From Tetrapyrgos nigripes (lineage: Eukaryota; Basidiomycota; Agaricomycetes; Agaricales; Campanellaceae): 64,000 bases of DNA. Each line of letters begins with the position of its first letter. Position 1 is the stretch's first letter. Position numbers and translations under genes: made by a program. This document shows, piece by piece, positions 24,697-33,870 of the stretch. The stretch is taken from positions 246,429-310,428 of the forward strand of contig JAACJM010000096.1 of assembly GCA_013368315.1 (NCBI GenBank), written 5' to 3'. Below the pieces are notes generated by a model. That model ran no database searches. It was given only the letters and a program-made list of their open reading frames with translations, and had not been told where the DNA came from.

Positions 24697-25890
24697 AGCA
24701 AAGACAGACAGAGTGATCTCCACTCCTGTGCCCTGGTCTGCTCTGATTGGCAAAATGACGTGCTGAACTTGTTATGGAAAAATCTTGACAGTGTATAGCC
24801 AATCGCAATGGTTTTGGGGACCATAAGGAGGAGAAACCCTTGGGATTTGAATCATGAAATGCAGGTACATTTTGTTTTTTGGTGGTTGACTTCCTATCAA
24901 GTGTACAACCTGGAGTTTTCACTGCCTTCTTTCGTTAGATCTTTGAGAACCCGCCTGACTCAGCCGCTTGGGGAAGATTTAGGGTATACCGAATATCCAC
25001 TAAAATGCATGGAGATACTTGTCGAATTCTTTCATCAATGGGTTGATTCATTTATATACGAGATTTACGACTCAGAATCTGACATGTGGATCAAGACCAA
25101 CAGTTCAATATCCCTTTTCACTTCCATTTTCAAAGCAGGCAGATGTCTCCCCCATTTAACCTCACTCTCACTCAGTCTTTGAAACTATGAAGTCGAGACC
25201 CCACAATTATATGCTGATGCTGTAGCCACCTCCTTCAGCCTTTCCCCCCGCCTAGTGAGCTTCAAGCTCCAGGACTACCTAGTTCCCTGGGACTGTGACT
25301 TCTCTGTCATTTTCAGGGAAGCCACACGGGACTGTCCAAACTTGGAGTCAATACTGTGCTCTGGTGTGCAGACCTTCTGACCTTCCTCTAAACCTGTACC
25401 CTTTCCATCTCTCTGACACCTGGAAGTACCTGACAGTGATGTCCAAGCACTTATCAACCTACTGGAAGGTCATCCAATGCCGGAACTGACCATATTCAAA
25501 CTGGACATCTGTGACACCAAGTGGATTTCCAGTTCACCCATGGAATGCCAAAGGCTGTTTGGATTGTTAAGTACATTTCTGAAGCTCCAAGACGTCGCCT
25601 TTGGTTCCATAGGGGAATCCCTTGGCTTTGATGCCATCCGTCCAGTTTTACAGAGTAGGAGCATTCTTTCAATTGGCCTGACAGACGTATACAGGTTATC
25701 CATCACAGACAATGATTTGACTTTCTTAGGATGCTGTCTTCCCTCCCTACAAGTTTTCAAAGCTCTTTCTTGGGATTGAGCCTGACAGTTTACCCATCCT
25801 ACAAGGCTTACTTGACCTGGCAGAGCACGCTGTCCAACTCCGAATCCTTAAAATCTGGATAATCCCAACCTACCCCATTGCTGGAGACGG
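24697..25890 (+). pseudogene. F-box/LRR-type protein pseudogene (left outer duplicate)
   Basis: Open segments in changing frames encode the leucine-rich latter part of an F-box-like protein (ILVEFFHQWVDSFIYEI; LPHLTSLSLSL; PELTIFKLDICDTKW; QLRILKIWIIPTYPIAGDG). The matching inverted copy at 58055-59365 shows that this copy lacks about 150 bases between GYT and EYPLKC. A frameshift before GIEPDSLP is shared by both copies, so the gene was already broken before duplication. Similarity to the right copy stops exactly at ggagacgg (25883-25890). F-box proteins normally recruit substrates to SCF ubiquitin ligases. Confidence 0.65.
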
Positions 25891-26269
25891 AGCTACTCCT
25901 GTAAATATGCTGAACACAAAGGCCTATAATGAGAGTCCATGATGTGCTGCACAGTATGCTCTAAGCTCAGGGAGGTCCTGGTAGTGGCTCACAATCCAGC
26001 AGGAATCCAGCAGGAATCAGTGCTGGACATCATAGCCTTCCAGCAGGTTTTCAGCATAATTATTCCTTATTTGGCAGCCTCAGATCTAGATCATCAGCTC
26101 CCTGTCCACTGTTCTCACCGTTGTAATAATCACTCGCGTCGTGTACTCATTGGTATTTCGTCGGTCAGCGGGTTCTCCGGCTTGGTCTCAGTTCTTGTTA
26201 AGTCCGGGCAGATCCTAGCATTAGGAAACATGTCGGACCCGAGCGGAAGTCTTATTGGAGTTTAGGAAG

Positions 26270-26870
26270 GATGAAGACAGAACCGGGCGGAACTGGTAGT
26301 CTTTGAGAATGAAGTATAGGGAAGATACAGAATGGAATCCGTTAGGATAATACTTTGTTGTCTGAAGTTGGATGAAGTTTAAGAGACCAGCTAATTCAAT
26401 TTTAGACTTAAGCTATCTACTACAAAGTTGCTAGCTTAAGTACTACTTCGGAAACTATCGGAATGAATAGGAGTAAGATAGGAATGGTTTGGAAATGAAG
26501 GAAAAGCAGATGGTGCTATTGGAGATGGATGGAGCACTGCGGAACAAAGTGGAAACAAAGTGGAAACAAAGTGGAAACAAAGTGGAAACAAAGTGGAAAC
26601 AAAGTGGAACAGATTGGAGATGAAGTGGAGTAGCTTTGGAGATTAGATACGAGCTATCCGGTAGTTATCTGAAATGAATCACGAGTTCCCGGATGGGATC
26701 CATGTGTGGAGATTAATAGTGGGGCTCGGATATGAAATCAGAAATGAATGATCGGAAAGTGTTCGGGATGAAAGGAAATGAAGTTCGAAATAAAAGGAAA
26801 AGAAGTTCGGAAAAGAATCGGATACGATCGGAAAGATATATGGAAGCATAGATATTACAGTTCTCCGGAA
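26270..26870. repeat. Purine-rich (G/A) strand-asymmetric low-complexity DNA
   Basis: The plus strand is strongly enriched in G and A with recurrent ggaaatgaa, gttcggaa and gatcggaaa words. It has no coding frame of note. Such polypurine stretches are often satellite or retroelement-derived. Confidence 0.55.
26549..26609. repeat. 11-bp minisatellite
   Basis: Five perfect tandem copies of gtggaaacaaa (26549-26603) are flanked by partial copies on each side. It lies inside the purine-rich stretch. Confidence 0.92.
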
Positions 26871-28068
26871 GCTCAGTTCCATTTCCCACACCTGCTTATT
26901 GTGCCTGCCACCACCAGGTAGCCATATGTATTCCTTCACCTTTGACTACCAGACTCTTACATTTCCCATTAAACCCAACCTGAAATTAAAGGTTGACCTC
27001 AAGAGCTGCATTCTGGTTCAGAAGAAAACACAAAGATTAGGGGGAAAAAACCTACCAAAAACCAAAAACATATAACAACGCACATACCTTGGTAGGTGCC
27101 GTCATAGTTTGGACTTGAATGAATAATTAGGAATCTGCCAGGATATCTGTTCGCACTGGTTTCTGCATCAAATCGGGGTCAGCATGGCCGCTTTAGGCTT
27201 GGGTCGTTACGCGCCATTTGTTGCGCGCATTCAGCCAGATGGATGCATATAAGTTCGTGGTGCATAACGCGTTGTGTCAGGTTATGTTAATAGACAACAA
27301 TGTTGTTCATGTATGGTTATTTCAAGACAGATTATGTGGGTATGACTTGCCACTGTTCCACAATATTTTATACAATTTGGTGTACACTTATATAAGAGTG
27401 CAAGTGGTTGATTGAGTTGTCTAAAACACTTCTAAAGGAATCAGCAGTACTATCTGGCATTCCCAGGGATATTTGGGTACCAAATGTCAATCTGCAGTTG
27501 ATCAGCAGCAATTGTGGCTGAAAGAATAACCATCGTTATAAATTCTTGGGCATGTATGATCCATACTGCTTAATGGTAAGTGTATTGTGTATGCATATGT
27601 ACAATTGCTTTCTGGTCAAAAATAAACAGTACTAAGTGGCTGCATACATAGTGTTTGATGTTAATTCAACCTTTATGTTCAGCGCAAGCTTTTTTCTCTA
27701 TACTATCTGACCTCAACTGCTAAGATCACACCCAGAGCTCAAATATAAGAGCTGAATATGCATTCGGACTCAGCTGAAAGTCTTTGTGTCAAATGTCAAT
27801 ATATGCTGTGGGGTCTAGCAAGTTAGGTATAGGTTTGAGCTTTTGGATGATGCACCTTTTTGAAGTTTTTGCATGCCAGGTGCTTGTAAGGCTCTGCCAA
27901 TTTCAGATGGCCGTAATATGGCTGGGTACTTTATATTAACAATTTTTATGATATCCATGACATTTTGCTATTTTTCAACGATTTATGAAGCACTATATGA
28001 TATCTCTAATTCAAGACAAAGGTTCCATATTGACCATTTTATGACAATTTTGTATTAACTCCCAATTA

Positions 28069-29695
28069 CAGTGGGTCAAAAAATTGTCCACATGTTTCGC
28101 ATTTTTGGAAAGATTGCCAATTTAAGCAATACTGAGTAGAGATATTAAAATGTGGTCAGTGATGGGCAGAAAGCCCTTGATAAACGCTACAATATTCTGT
28201 CTGTTTTGTCTTATTTGGCTTAAAACTCATGGAGATATGACTGATTTAAAATGGTATGTCATTTGGACAATTTTTTGACATGCAAGTGAAAATACAGAAA
28301 GTGCTAGCTCAGTACTTGGTATGCCCTCCTTTGGCCTTCAACACAGCCTCAATCCTTCTAGGCATGCTCCTGATCAATTTCTGACAATCTTCTTCTGTGA
28401 TTTCATCCCACTTTTCAGCTGCTCTGTCCCATATTTCCCAAACTCCAGAGGGTGCTGTGTCATATCCATTGAGCTTGTGTTTGAGGGTTGTCCAGAGGTG
28501 TTCAATGGGGTTCAGGTCAGGAGATTGAGCAGGCCAGCTCATGCAATGGATGTTGTTGTCTTCAAACCACTTGGTGGCCAGTTTTGACTTGTGTTTAGGA
28601 TCATTGTCTTGCTGAAAAATGGCCACCTCTGGATCAACACCCAAAATATCCATGCTCTCCAGAAGGTTGTTCTCCAAAATGTCCACATACTGCTCTGCAT
28701 TCATCCTGCCCTCCACCTCTGCCATGTTTCCAACTCCTTCCCACCCCATACATCCCCACACCATGATATTTCCTCCTCCAAATTTGACTGTTTCCACCAC
28801 ATTTCTCTCTCCCAAGGATTCACCCTTCCTCCCCCACACATACTGCTGTCCATCTGACCCATATCGATTGATTTTAGTCTCATCTGACCAAATAACCCTT
28901 TTCCAGTCATCCACAGTCCAGTTTCTGTACTTCTGTGCAAAGTTTAAACGAGCCTTCCTGTGAGCTGCAGTGAGTTTGGGCTTCTTCTTCGTTTTAGATG
29001 TGTCCACATCATGCCTGAGAAGGGAATTTCGAATGGTTTGGGTGGAGACAGGTTGGTCAAGGAGGGGATTGATGTTTCTGGCCACTTCTGTAGCATTTTC
29101 AGCTTTGCCAGTGTTGATTTGTTGGATAGCAGCACGTTCATCAGTGGTAGACAGCTTTCTAGGACGCCCTGCTTGATGGTTCTCCTTGTCAGGATACATC
29201 TCTTTGGCCAGAGAAGCAATCTTTGACTTGGATACCCCAGTTTTAGCAGAGATTTCCCTGGATGAAGCAGAAGTTTGGAGGAGAGAGAGGATATTGTCTT
29301 TCTGGGTGGATGTGATGGGTCTCATGATTTGATGAGGGCTATAGAACAACTGGATGCCCTTATATATGGTCCAGCTGGCAGCTATGATATCATTATGATG
29401 TAGCCATTGCATCATTGTACAACTCCACTTATGATGTCATCTATGAGACATCACATAGTTACAATACTGATTTTGAAGTGGCAACTCAAAAAATTGTCCA
29501 AATGACATACCATTTTAAATCAATCATATCTCCATGAGTTTTGAGCCAAATAGGACAAATAAAACAGATTATTGTAGCTCTTATCAAGGGGGTTCTGCCC
29601 ATCACTGGCCACATTTCAATATCTCTACTCAGTATTGCTTAAATTGGCAATCTTTCCAAAAATGCGAAACATGTGGACAATTTTTTGACCCACTG
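28069..29695 (-). mobile_element. Tc1/mariner transposon, complete, TA-flanked, 210-bp terminal inverted repeats
   Basis: The 1627-bp element starts and ends with CAGTGGGTCAAAAAATTGTC in inverted orientation and is flanked by TA dinucleotides at 28067-28068 and 29696-29697, the Tc1/mariner target duplication. The terminal repeats span 28069-28278 and 29486-29695 and are about 90-93% identical by eye. Each repeat is itself bounded by the 15-mer tcaaaaaattgtcca at its outer end and the complement of that word at its inner end. It encodes one uninterrupted DD34E transposase on the minus strand, so it looks recent and potentially mobile. Confidence 0.95.
28309..29325 (-). CDS. Tc1/mariner transposase, DD34E, intact
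   Basis: The transposase excises and reinserts the surrounding element at TA sites. An N-terminal paired-type helix-turn-helix (TSASSREISAKTGVSKSKI) is followed by the GRPRKLS hinge and a second HTH that binds the terminal repeats. The catalytic triad is visible as D in WSDETKIN, D in FQQDNDPKH, and E in SPDLNPIEHLW, with exactly 34 residues between the second D and the E. No stop or frameshift interrupts it. I prefer the start at 29325 (MRPITS), which begins the usual domain. An in-frame ATG at 29415 would add 30 atypical residues, and a TATA-like tatata near 29356-29366 lies just upstream of the preferred start. Confidence 0.93.
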   Translation of the reverse strand: MRPITSTQKDNILSLLQTSASSREISAKTGVSKSKIASLAKEMYPDKENHQAGRPRKLSTTDERAAIQQINTGKAENATEVARNINPLLDQPVSTQTIRNSLLRHDVDTSKTKKKPKLTAAHRKARLNFAQKYRNWTVDDWKRVIWSDETKINRYGSDGQQYVWGRKGESLGERNVVETVKFGGGNIMVWGCMGWEGVGNMAEVEGRMNAEQYVDILENNLLESMDILGVDPEVAIFQQDNDPKHKSKLATKWFEDNNIHCMSWPAQSPDLNPIEHLWTTLKHKLNGYDTAPSGVWEIWDRAAEKWDEITEEDCQKLIRSMPRRIEAVLKAKGGHTKY

Positions 29696-30754
29696 TATAT
29701 CGTGTATCACTCAAAGGATAAGGACCAAAAATATTCAGGGAGGGCTCTTACATAGTTGAAGCATATCCCGAACTTTTCCAAGGTCGAAAGAGCTCTGTCT
29801 ACCCAACACAAGTCAAAGCAAAGACCGAGCTAGCATGCTAAGCGCCCAGGAAACGCATGGGAGTCTATTGTGAGGAGTTCAGACATTTATACCTCTGAAG
29901 TTGCTTCTGAGAGTGATGCTATACCTCAATAGTAAATAAGTGACAGGTATAAGTGTAGTACTTAGATAGAAAGGTATTGGCAAGTTATACTACACTGGTA
30001 ACCAAATCACACTGAACTTTTTGCACTGAATTTTGATCATACACTACATCAGAATCATTCTGGCAGGTATCTAGTGCTACAATCTATATAGTAGGAATAC
30101 TCATTTCATTTTAATCAATGGATGGTATGGTTCAACTGCGCAGGATTGCAGGACCTGGCTGAATCTTTTTGGAATTTTGCAATCATACACAAAAATTCTC
30201 AGTCATAGTGAACATGTATATCTCTGGAGGTAGTCTATACTACTCCTAGTGTATTCACCCTATCGAATTGTGTAGTTGAGTACGAGACGGTCCAGGAAAG
30301 TGTAGCATTTTTGCGCAAACGCGTCAAGACACGCTCAACATGCACGTGACACATTGTCATCAGTTCCCCGTCAGTTTCCCGTCAACACTGCTCCTTCTTC
30401 TGTTCTCCTGCTCTCCTCCTTTCCCTTCTCTCATTCTTCCTGCTGGGCTCGGGCTCCGCGCTCTGGGGCCGGGAGTATTCCCCACCCAGCTCTGCAGCCA
30501 GACTCACCCCTGGCACATGATTTCACTCTCGTTCTCCGACAACATACGCAGCGGGCGACATGATTAGTATTGGTACAGACTGTTATGTTATATCATTGTA
30601 TTGTAGTTATTTACGGATTTTTTTTTTACAGATTTAACGGCAAGCTCAGAAATGGACAGACCCGTGGTGCTTCAACCTAAGATGGGCAGAAGGAGCCGCC
30701 GCATTTGTGTATGGTCTTCGTTGGCCCGAAAATCTTACTTAAAGGCTGGACGAG
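29696..30754. other. Non-coding AT-rich stretch between transposable elements
   Basis: Short open frames at 30340-30567 are C/T-rich and overlap in two frames; no gene is supported. Confidence 0.35.
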
Positions 30755-30936
30755 CATCACGGAATTGGGACGAACATTGCCATGCATGGCATATGGTGGC
30801 CATGTAAAGACCATCATGGTTTGAAGATGGCAGTGGATGGTATGCAGTTACCATCGGGGTGCCATGTTATGGAGTACGATGGCAAGCATATACCATCAAT
30901 GGCGTGGTTTACCATGTTTGTCCCAGTTCCGTGATG
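30755..30936. mobile_element. Short inverted-repeat (MITE-like) element rich in atggtatgc words
   Basis: The ends catcacggaattgggacgaa (30755) and the complement of ttgtcccagttccgtgatg (ending 30936) form an imperfect terminal inverted repeat of about 22 bases. The 182-bp interior repeats accat/atggt words in both orientations, so the transcript could fold into a long hairpin. No clear target duplication is seen. Confidence 0.55.
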
Positions 30937-31077
30937 AGACCGGAGGTCTAATTAGTCCAACAGCAATGAGAGGGTGTTTGTCATCGTCAATGACAGCGTC
31001 AAATGTCTTCGCTGGCGTGCCCATCGATCATGATATGTAGGTGGGAGTCAGGCCATACCCTTGGGAAAACCACGACA

Positions 31078-31178
31078 CTGATTAAGAGGCTGGGCTGCAG
31101 CAGTTTGGCCCTGTAATCAGAGTCATTGCTGCAGCAGCGTAAAGCTTCTAATCAGAGGATATGCTGCAGCATATCTAC
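31078..31178. repeat. Three-fold short repeat (taatcagag ... gctgcagca) next to the inverted-repeat boundary
   Basis: The pattern ctgattaagaggctgggctgcagcag, then taatcagagtcattgctgcagcag, then taatcagaggatatgctgcagca recurs about every 37-40 bases (31078, 31113 and 31150). The third copy ends about 12 bases before the left arm of the large inverted duplication begins. Confidence 0.6.
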
Positions 31179-31189
31179 GGTTTCTCTTG

Positions 31190-31345
31190 GGGGACGGCTC
31201 ATCCGATTTGGTGCTGGACACACTGAACAGCTTCAGACATCTCGACCATCTCGATCTCGCCTGGAGTAGAGTGGTTTCCATGATTATGGGCCGAATCCTT
31301 CCATTGGATTGCCAATTTGACGTCACGGAACATGGAAGAAGGTGA
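31190..31345 (+). pseudogene. 3' fragment of F-box/LRR-type gene
   Basis: An open frame reading GDGSSDLVLDTLNSFRHLDHL, then VVSMIMGRILPLDC to a stop. On the right arm the same frame is joined to the upstream LRR sequence, so this is the C-terminal end of that gene, cut off here at the arm boundary. Confidence 0.5.
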
Positions 31346-31969
31346 AGGAGGAGTTGAAGATTATAAGGGCCTATCGCAGAGGGAGCGTTGTTTTACCCAG
31401 TTCTCAGACCTAGGTCTCTTTCTTCTTGGAATCTATTTGCTAGGACTTACCCGCTACCTATAATATCAAATTAATGTTACAGTGTTAGTCTATTTCGAGA
31501 CTCGTCGTGGTGGGATGATGGCGACAGCCTTTCGACCTTGCAATTGCACAAGTCTTCAATTCACCGCTCCAGAAAAGAGTTCCGCACCTGTCCATGGTCC
31601 CATTTAAAGGAGACCTGACTTCTTTCGCTCCAAGAGATACTGCAACTCATGAACACAAAATCATTGCAAAATCACAGAGACCACAGAAGTCTTCACGTTG
31701 AGGTTGCTGCAGAAGTCAAGGGAGAAATACGACTCGATGAAGCAGTAAGCTTGTGTGAAGCTCCATTTGGTAGAAGAATGTCAAAGCAAATCCACAATTG
31801 GATTGCTCAATGTTATTGTAAAGTACAGTTGAGCATAAAGTACATACAGACATGCAAGTCAAAGTAGATAGTACACGTACAACAAAAACATACACGGAAA
31901 GAAGAAAACATGATGTACAACACAGCCTAATGTTCGAGAGCAAATCTAAACCTCTCGCAGTGAAAATAT
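31346..31969. other. 3' flank of the left lectin-repeat gene
   Basis: Present identically, apart from a few bases, in the right arm (57278-57905). Contains no recognisable gene; the small open frame at 31649-31867 is conserved only because the arms are near-identical. Confidence 0.45.
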
Positions 31970-33870
31970 CTAAGCACAGATGGTGGTCGTAACCGCAGGA
32001 ACAACAGAAGTAACTGCGGGGATGACAGTAGTACCAGGAGGAACGACCGAAGTGACGGCGGGGATGATAGACGTAACGGCGGGAATAACGGAGGTAGCTC
32101 CGGCAACCACAGAGGTCACAGCGCCGAGGACAGAGGTGACTTCAGGGATAACAGAAGTTACTGCAGGAACAACTGAAGTGACTGCTGGGATCACAGAGGT
32201 AACTTCTGGGACGATGGAAGTAACAGCAGGGACGACGGAGGTAGCTGCAGGAATGATACTTGTGACCGCGCCGACAACGGAAGTGACTTCAGGGATAATG
32301 TTTGTGACTGCAGCGATAACGGAAGTGAGTGCAGGGTTGACAATCGTGACTCCGGCAACAACGTTAGTGACTGCAGGGATGACGTTGGTGACTGCAGGGA
32401 TGACATTGGTGACGCCTGGGATGATAGAGGTGACTGCTGGGATGACAGAGGTCACTTCTGGGACAATGTTGGTGACCGCTGGAATAATAGACGTGACCGC
32501 TGGAATGACAGAGGTAACTGCACCAAGGATAGAAGTAACTGCTGGGATAATAGAGGTAACAGCTGGGACAACGGAAGTGACTGCTCCGACAATGGAGGTG
32601 GCTCCTCCAACCACAGAGGTGACCGCCGGAATAATGGAGGTGACTGCTGGAATAACAGTGGTGCCTGGGACAAGAGAGGTGGTGATCGCTGGAATGACAG
32701 TGGTGCTGGCGGGGATAACAGTTGTGGCAGGTACGCAAGTGGCATTGTTAGTGGTGGTGGTGATTCCAGTCGTAGTAGTCGCATTTCCGGTGGTGGTAGT
32801 GATTCCAGTCGTAATAGTCGCATTTCCGGTGGTGGTAGTGATTCCAGTCGTAGTAGTCGCGTTTCCGGTGGTGGTAGTGATTCCAGTCGTGGTCGTGGCG
32901 TTGGGGAGAAGCGTAGTCGTGGTAGGAAAAACGGTAGTTTGGCCACCGGGGAGAGTCACCGTAGCTGTACCAACCCTAGCAGTGACAGTAACCGTGGTTG
33001 GAGCCTGAGGGTTGACGGTCTGGATAGGTACGGGTGCAGCAGCACCCCCACCACCTTGTTGAATGACGACCACTACAGTGGCCACAGGGCCAGCCGCAGC
33101 AGGTTGAGCGGCGGGTTGACCAGCAGCAGGCTGGGCAGCTGGAATAGCGGCAGGTTGAGCAGATCCAGGCTGAGCAGCAGGTGCGCCAGCAGGACTTGTC
33201 GTGTTTTGCCAGCTCCAGCGCTGATTGGTGTTGTACGAAATGCAGGACCAGAGTTGAATCTGGGGGAAAGGGAAAGGATTAGTCTGGTGTACACGCTCAA
33301 GTCAGGGAAAAGACACGTACGGGGTTGCCAGGGGTCAGGTTACCACCGGTATTATCCAAACATCTACCATGTCCAGTCCAAGCGATATGATTGTCCTGTT
33401 AGCCTTGTCAGCATACGTCGAAATACGGAGGATTATCAACAATTACCTGGTATTGCCAGAGCTGATTGGTATTTCCCTGGAAGCAAGTGTAAATCTGCAG
33501 CTTTTGACCATTCACGTCGTTGCCGTTGGTCACATCAAGACATTTGTTGCCGTAAATCCTAATGTTTCCGTTCGTAAGCGCCCACTGAGCGTCAGGCCCG
33601 GTACAGTTGTTACTGAGGACGACTGCAGCGTTGTCGGTGTTGCTGACGGCCCTAATGCAGCTACCTATATCGTTCAATCAGAAAGAGCGTAGTTGGGGAA
33701 AAGGCTCGAATAGAAATGTACCAGGTGAGTTACCCAAACTGACTGTACCACTGAAGCTGAAAAAACAGACGTCAGTCGTACTGCAGTTCTGTAAAAGTAA
33801 TAACTTACACAGTGGTCTGAGCGCTGGCGGCGATGGCGAACGCGGTGAGGACGACGGTGAAGCTCTTCAT
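31970..33870 (-). CDS. Secreted ricin-B-type lectin with long Val-Thr-Ile-Pro repeat tail (left copy)
   Basis: The minus-strand gene starts at ATG 33870. Exon limits mirror the right copy (five exons, about 555 residues). A signal peptide (FTVVLTAFAIAASA) is followed by a beta-trefoil carbohydrate-binding region with CIRAVSNTDNAAVVL, GNKCLDVTNGNDVNGQKLQI and the QxW-type motifs NQLWQYQ, IQLWSC and NQRWSW. Next is a Pro/Ala/Gln linker and then some 290 residues built from about thirty degenerate units of the form VTSVIPA or VTSIIPA, ending in TTTICA. I infer an extracellular sugar-binding protein whose tail may anchor in the wall or self-associate; the tail is not a family I can name. Coding differences from the right copy are essentially silent. 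Confidence 0.85.

Larger units (their letters stand above)
25891..31189. other. 5.3-kb segment present only in the left locus of the inverted duplication
   Basis: The right-hand duplicate runs continuously from F-box sequence into the arm, whereas on the left 5.3 kb separates the two homologous parts. The segment is bounded by ggagacgg (25883-25890) and ggggacgg (31190-31197). It contains purine-rich DNA, an 11-bp satellite, a Tc1/mariner element and a MITE-like hairpin. Open frames at 25939-26265 resemble further LRR-like coding sequence but are unproven. Confidence 0.6.

Noticed and set aside
26549..26609. CRISPR-like array
   Set aside because: Eleven-base perfect tandem units without spacers in a eukaryotic genome: a minisatellite.
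28591..29226. Plus-strand ORFs within the Tc1/mariner element
   Set aside because: They are shadows of the minus-strand transposase.
25891..31189. The 5.3-kb left-only segment as a single hAT-type transposon with 8-bp target duplication
   Set aside because: The 8-bp flanks fit, but the ends just inside (agctactcctg and ...ggtttctcttg) are not inverted repeats and no hAT transposase is present, so I leave insertion versus deletion open.
31980..33008. 342-codon plus-strand ORF (and its mirror at 56239-57267) as a gene
   Set aside because: It is the antisense of the lectin repeat tail and is open because of the repeat codon pattern. It lacks domain, signal peptide and splice context.
31970..33870. 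The ricin-B lectin as a ribosome-inactivating toxin
   Set aside because: Only the sugar-binding trefoil is present; there is no N-glycosidase (A-chain-like) domain or other toxic enzyme domain.
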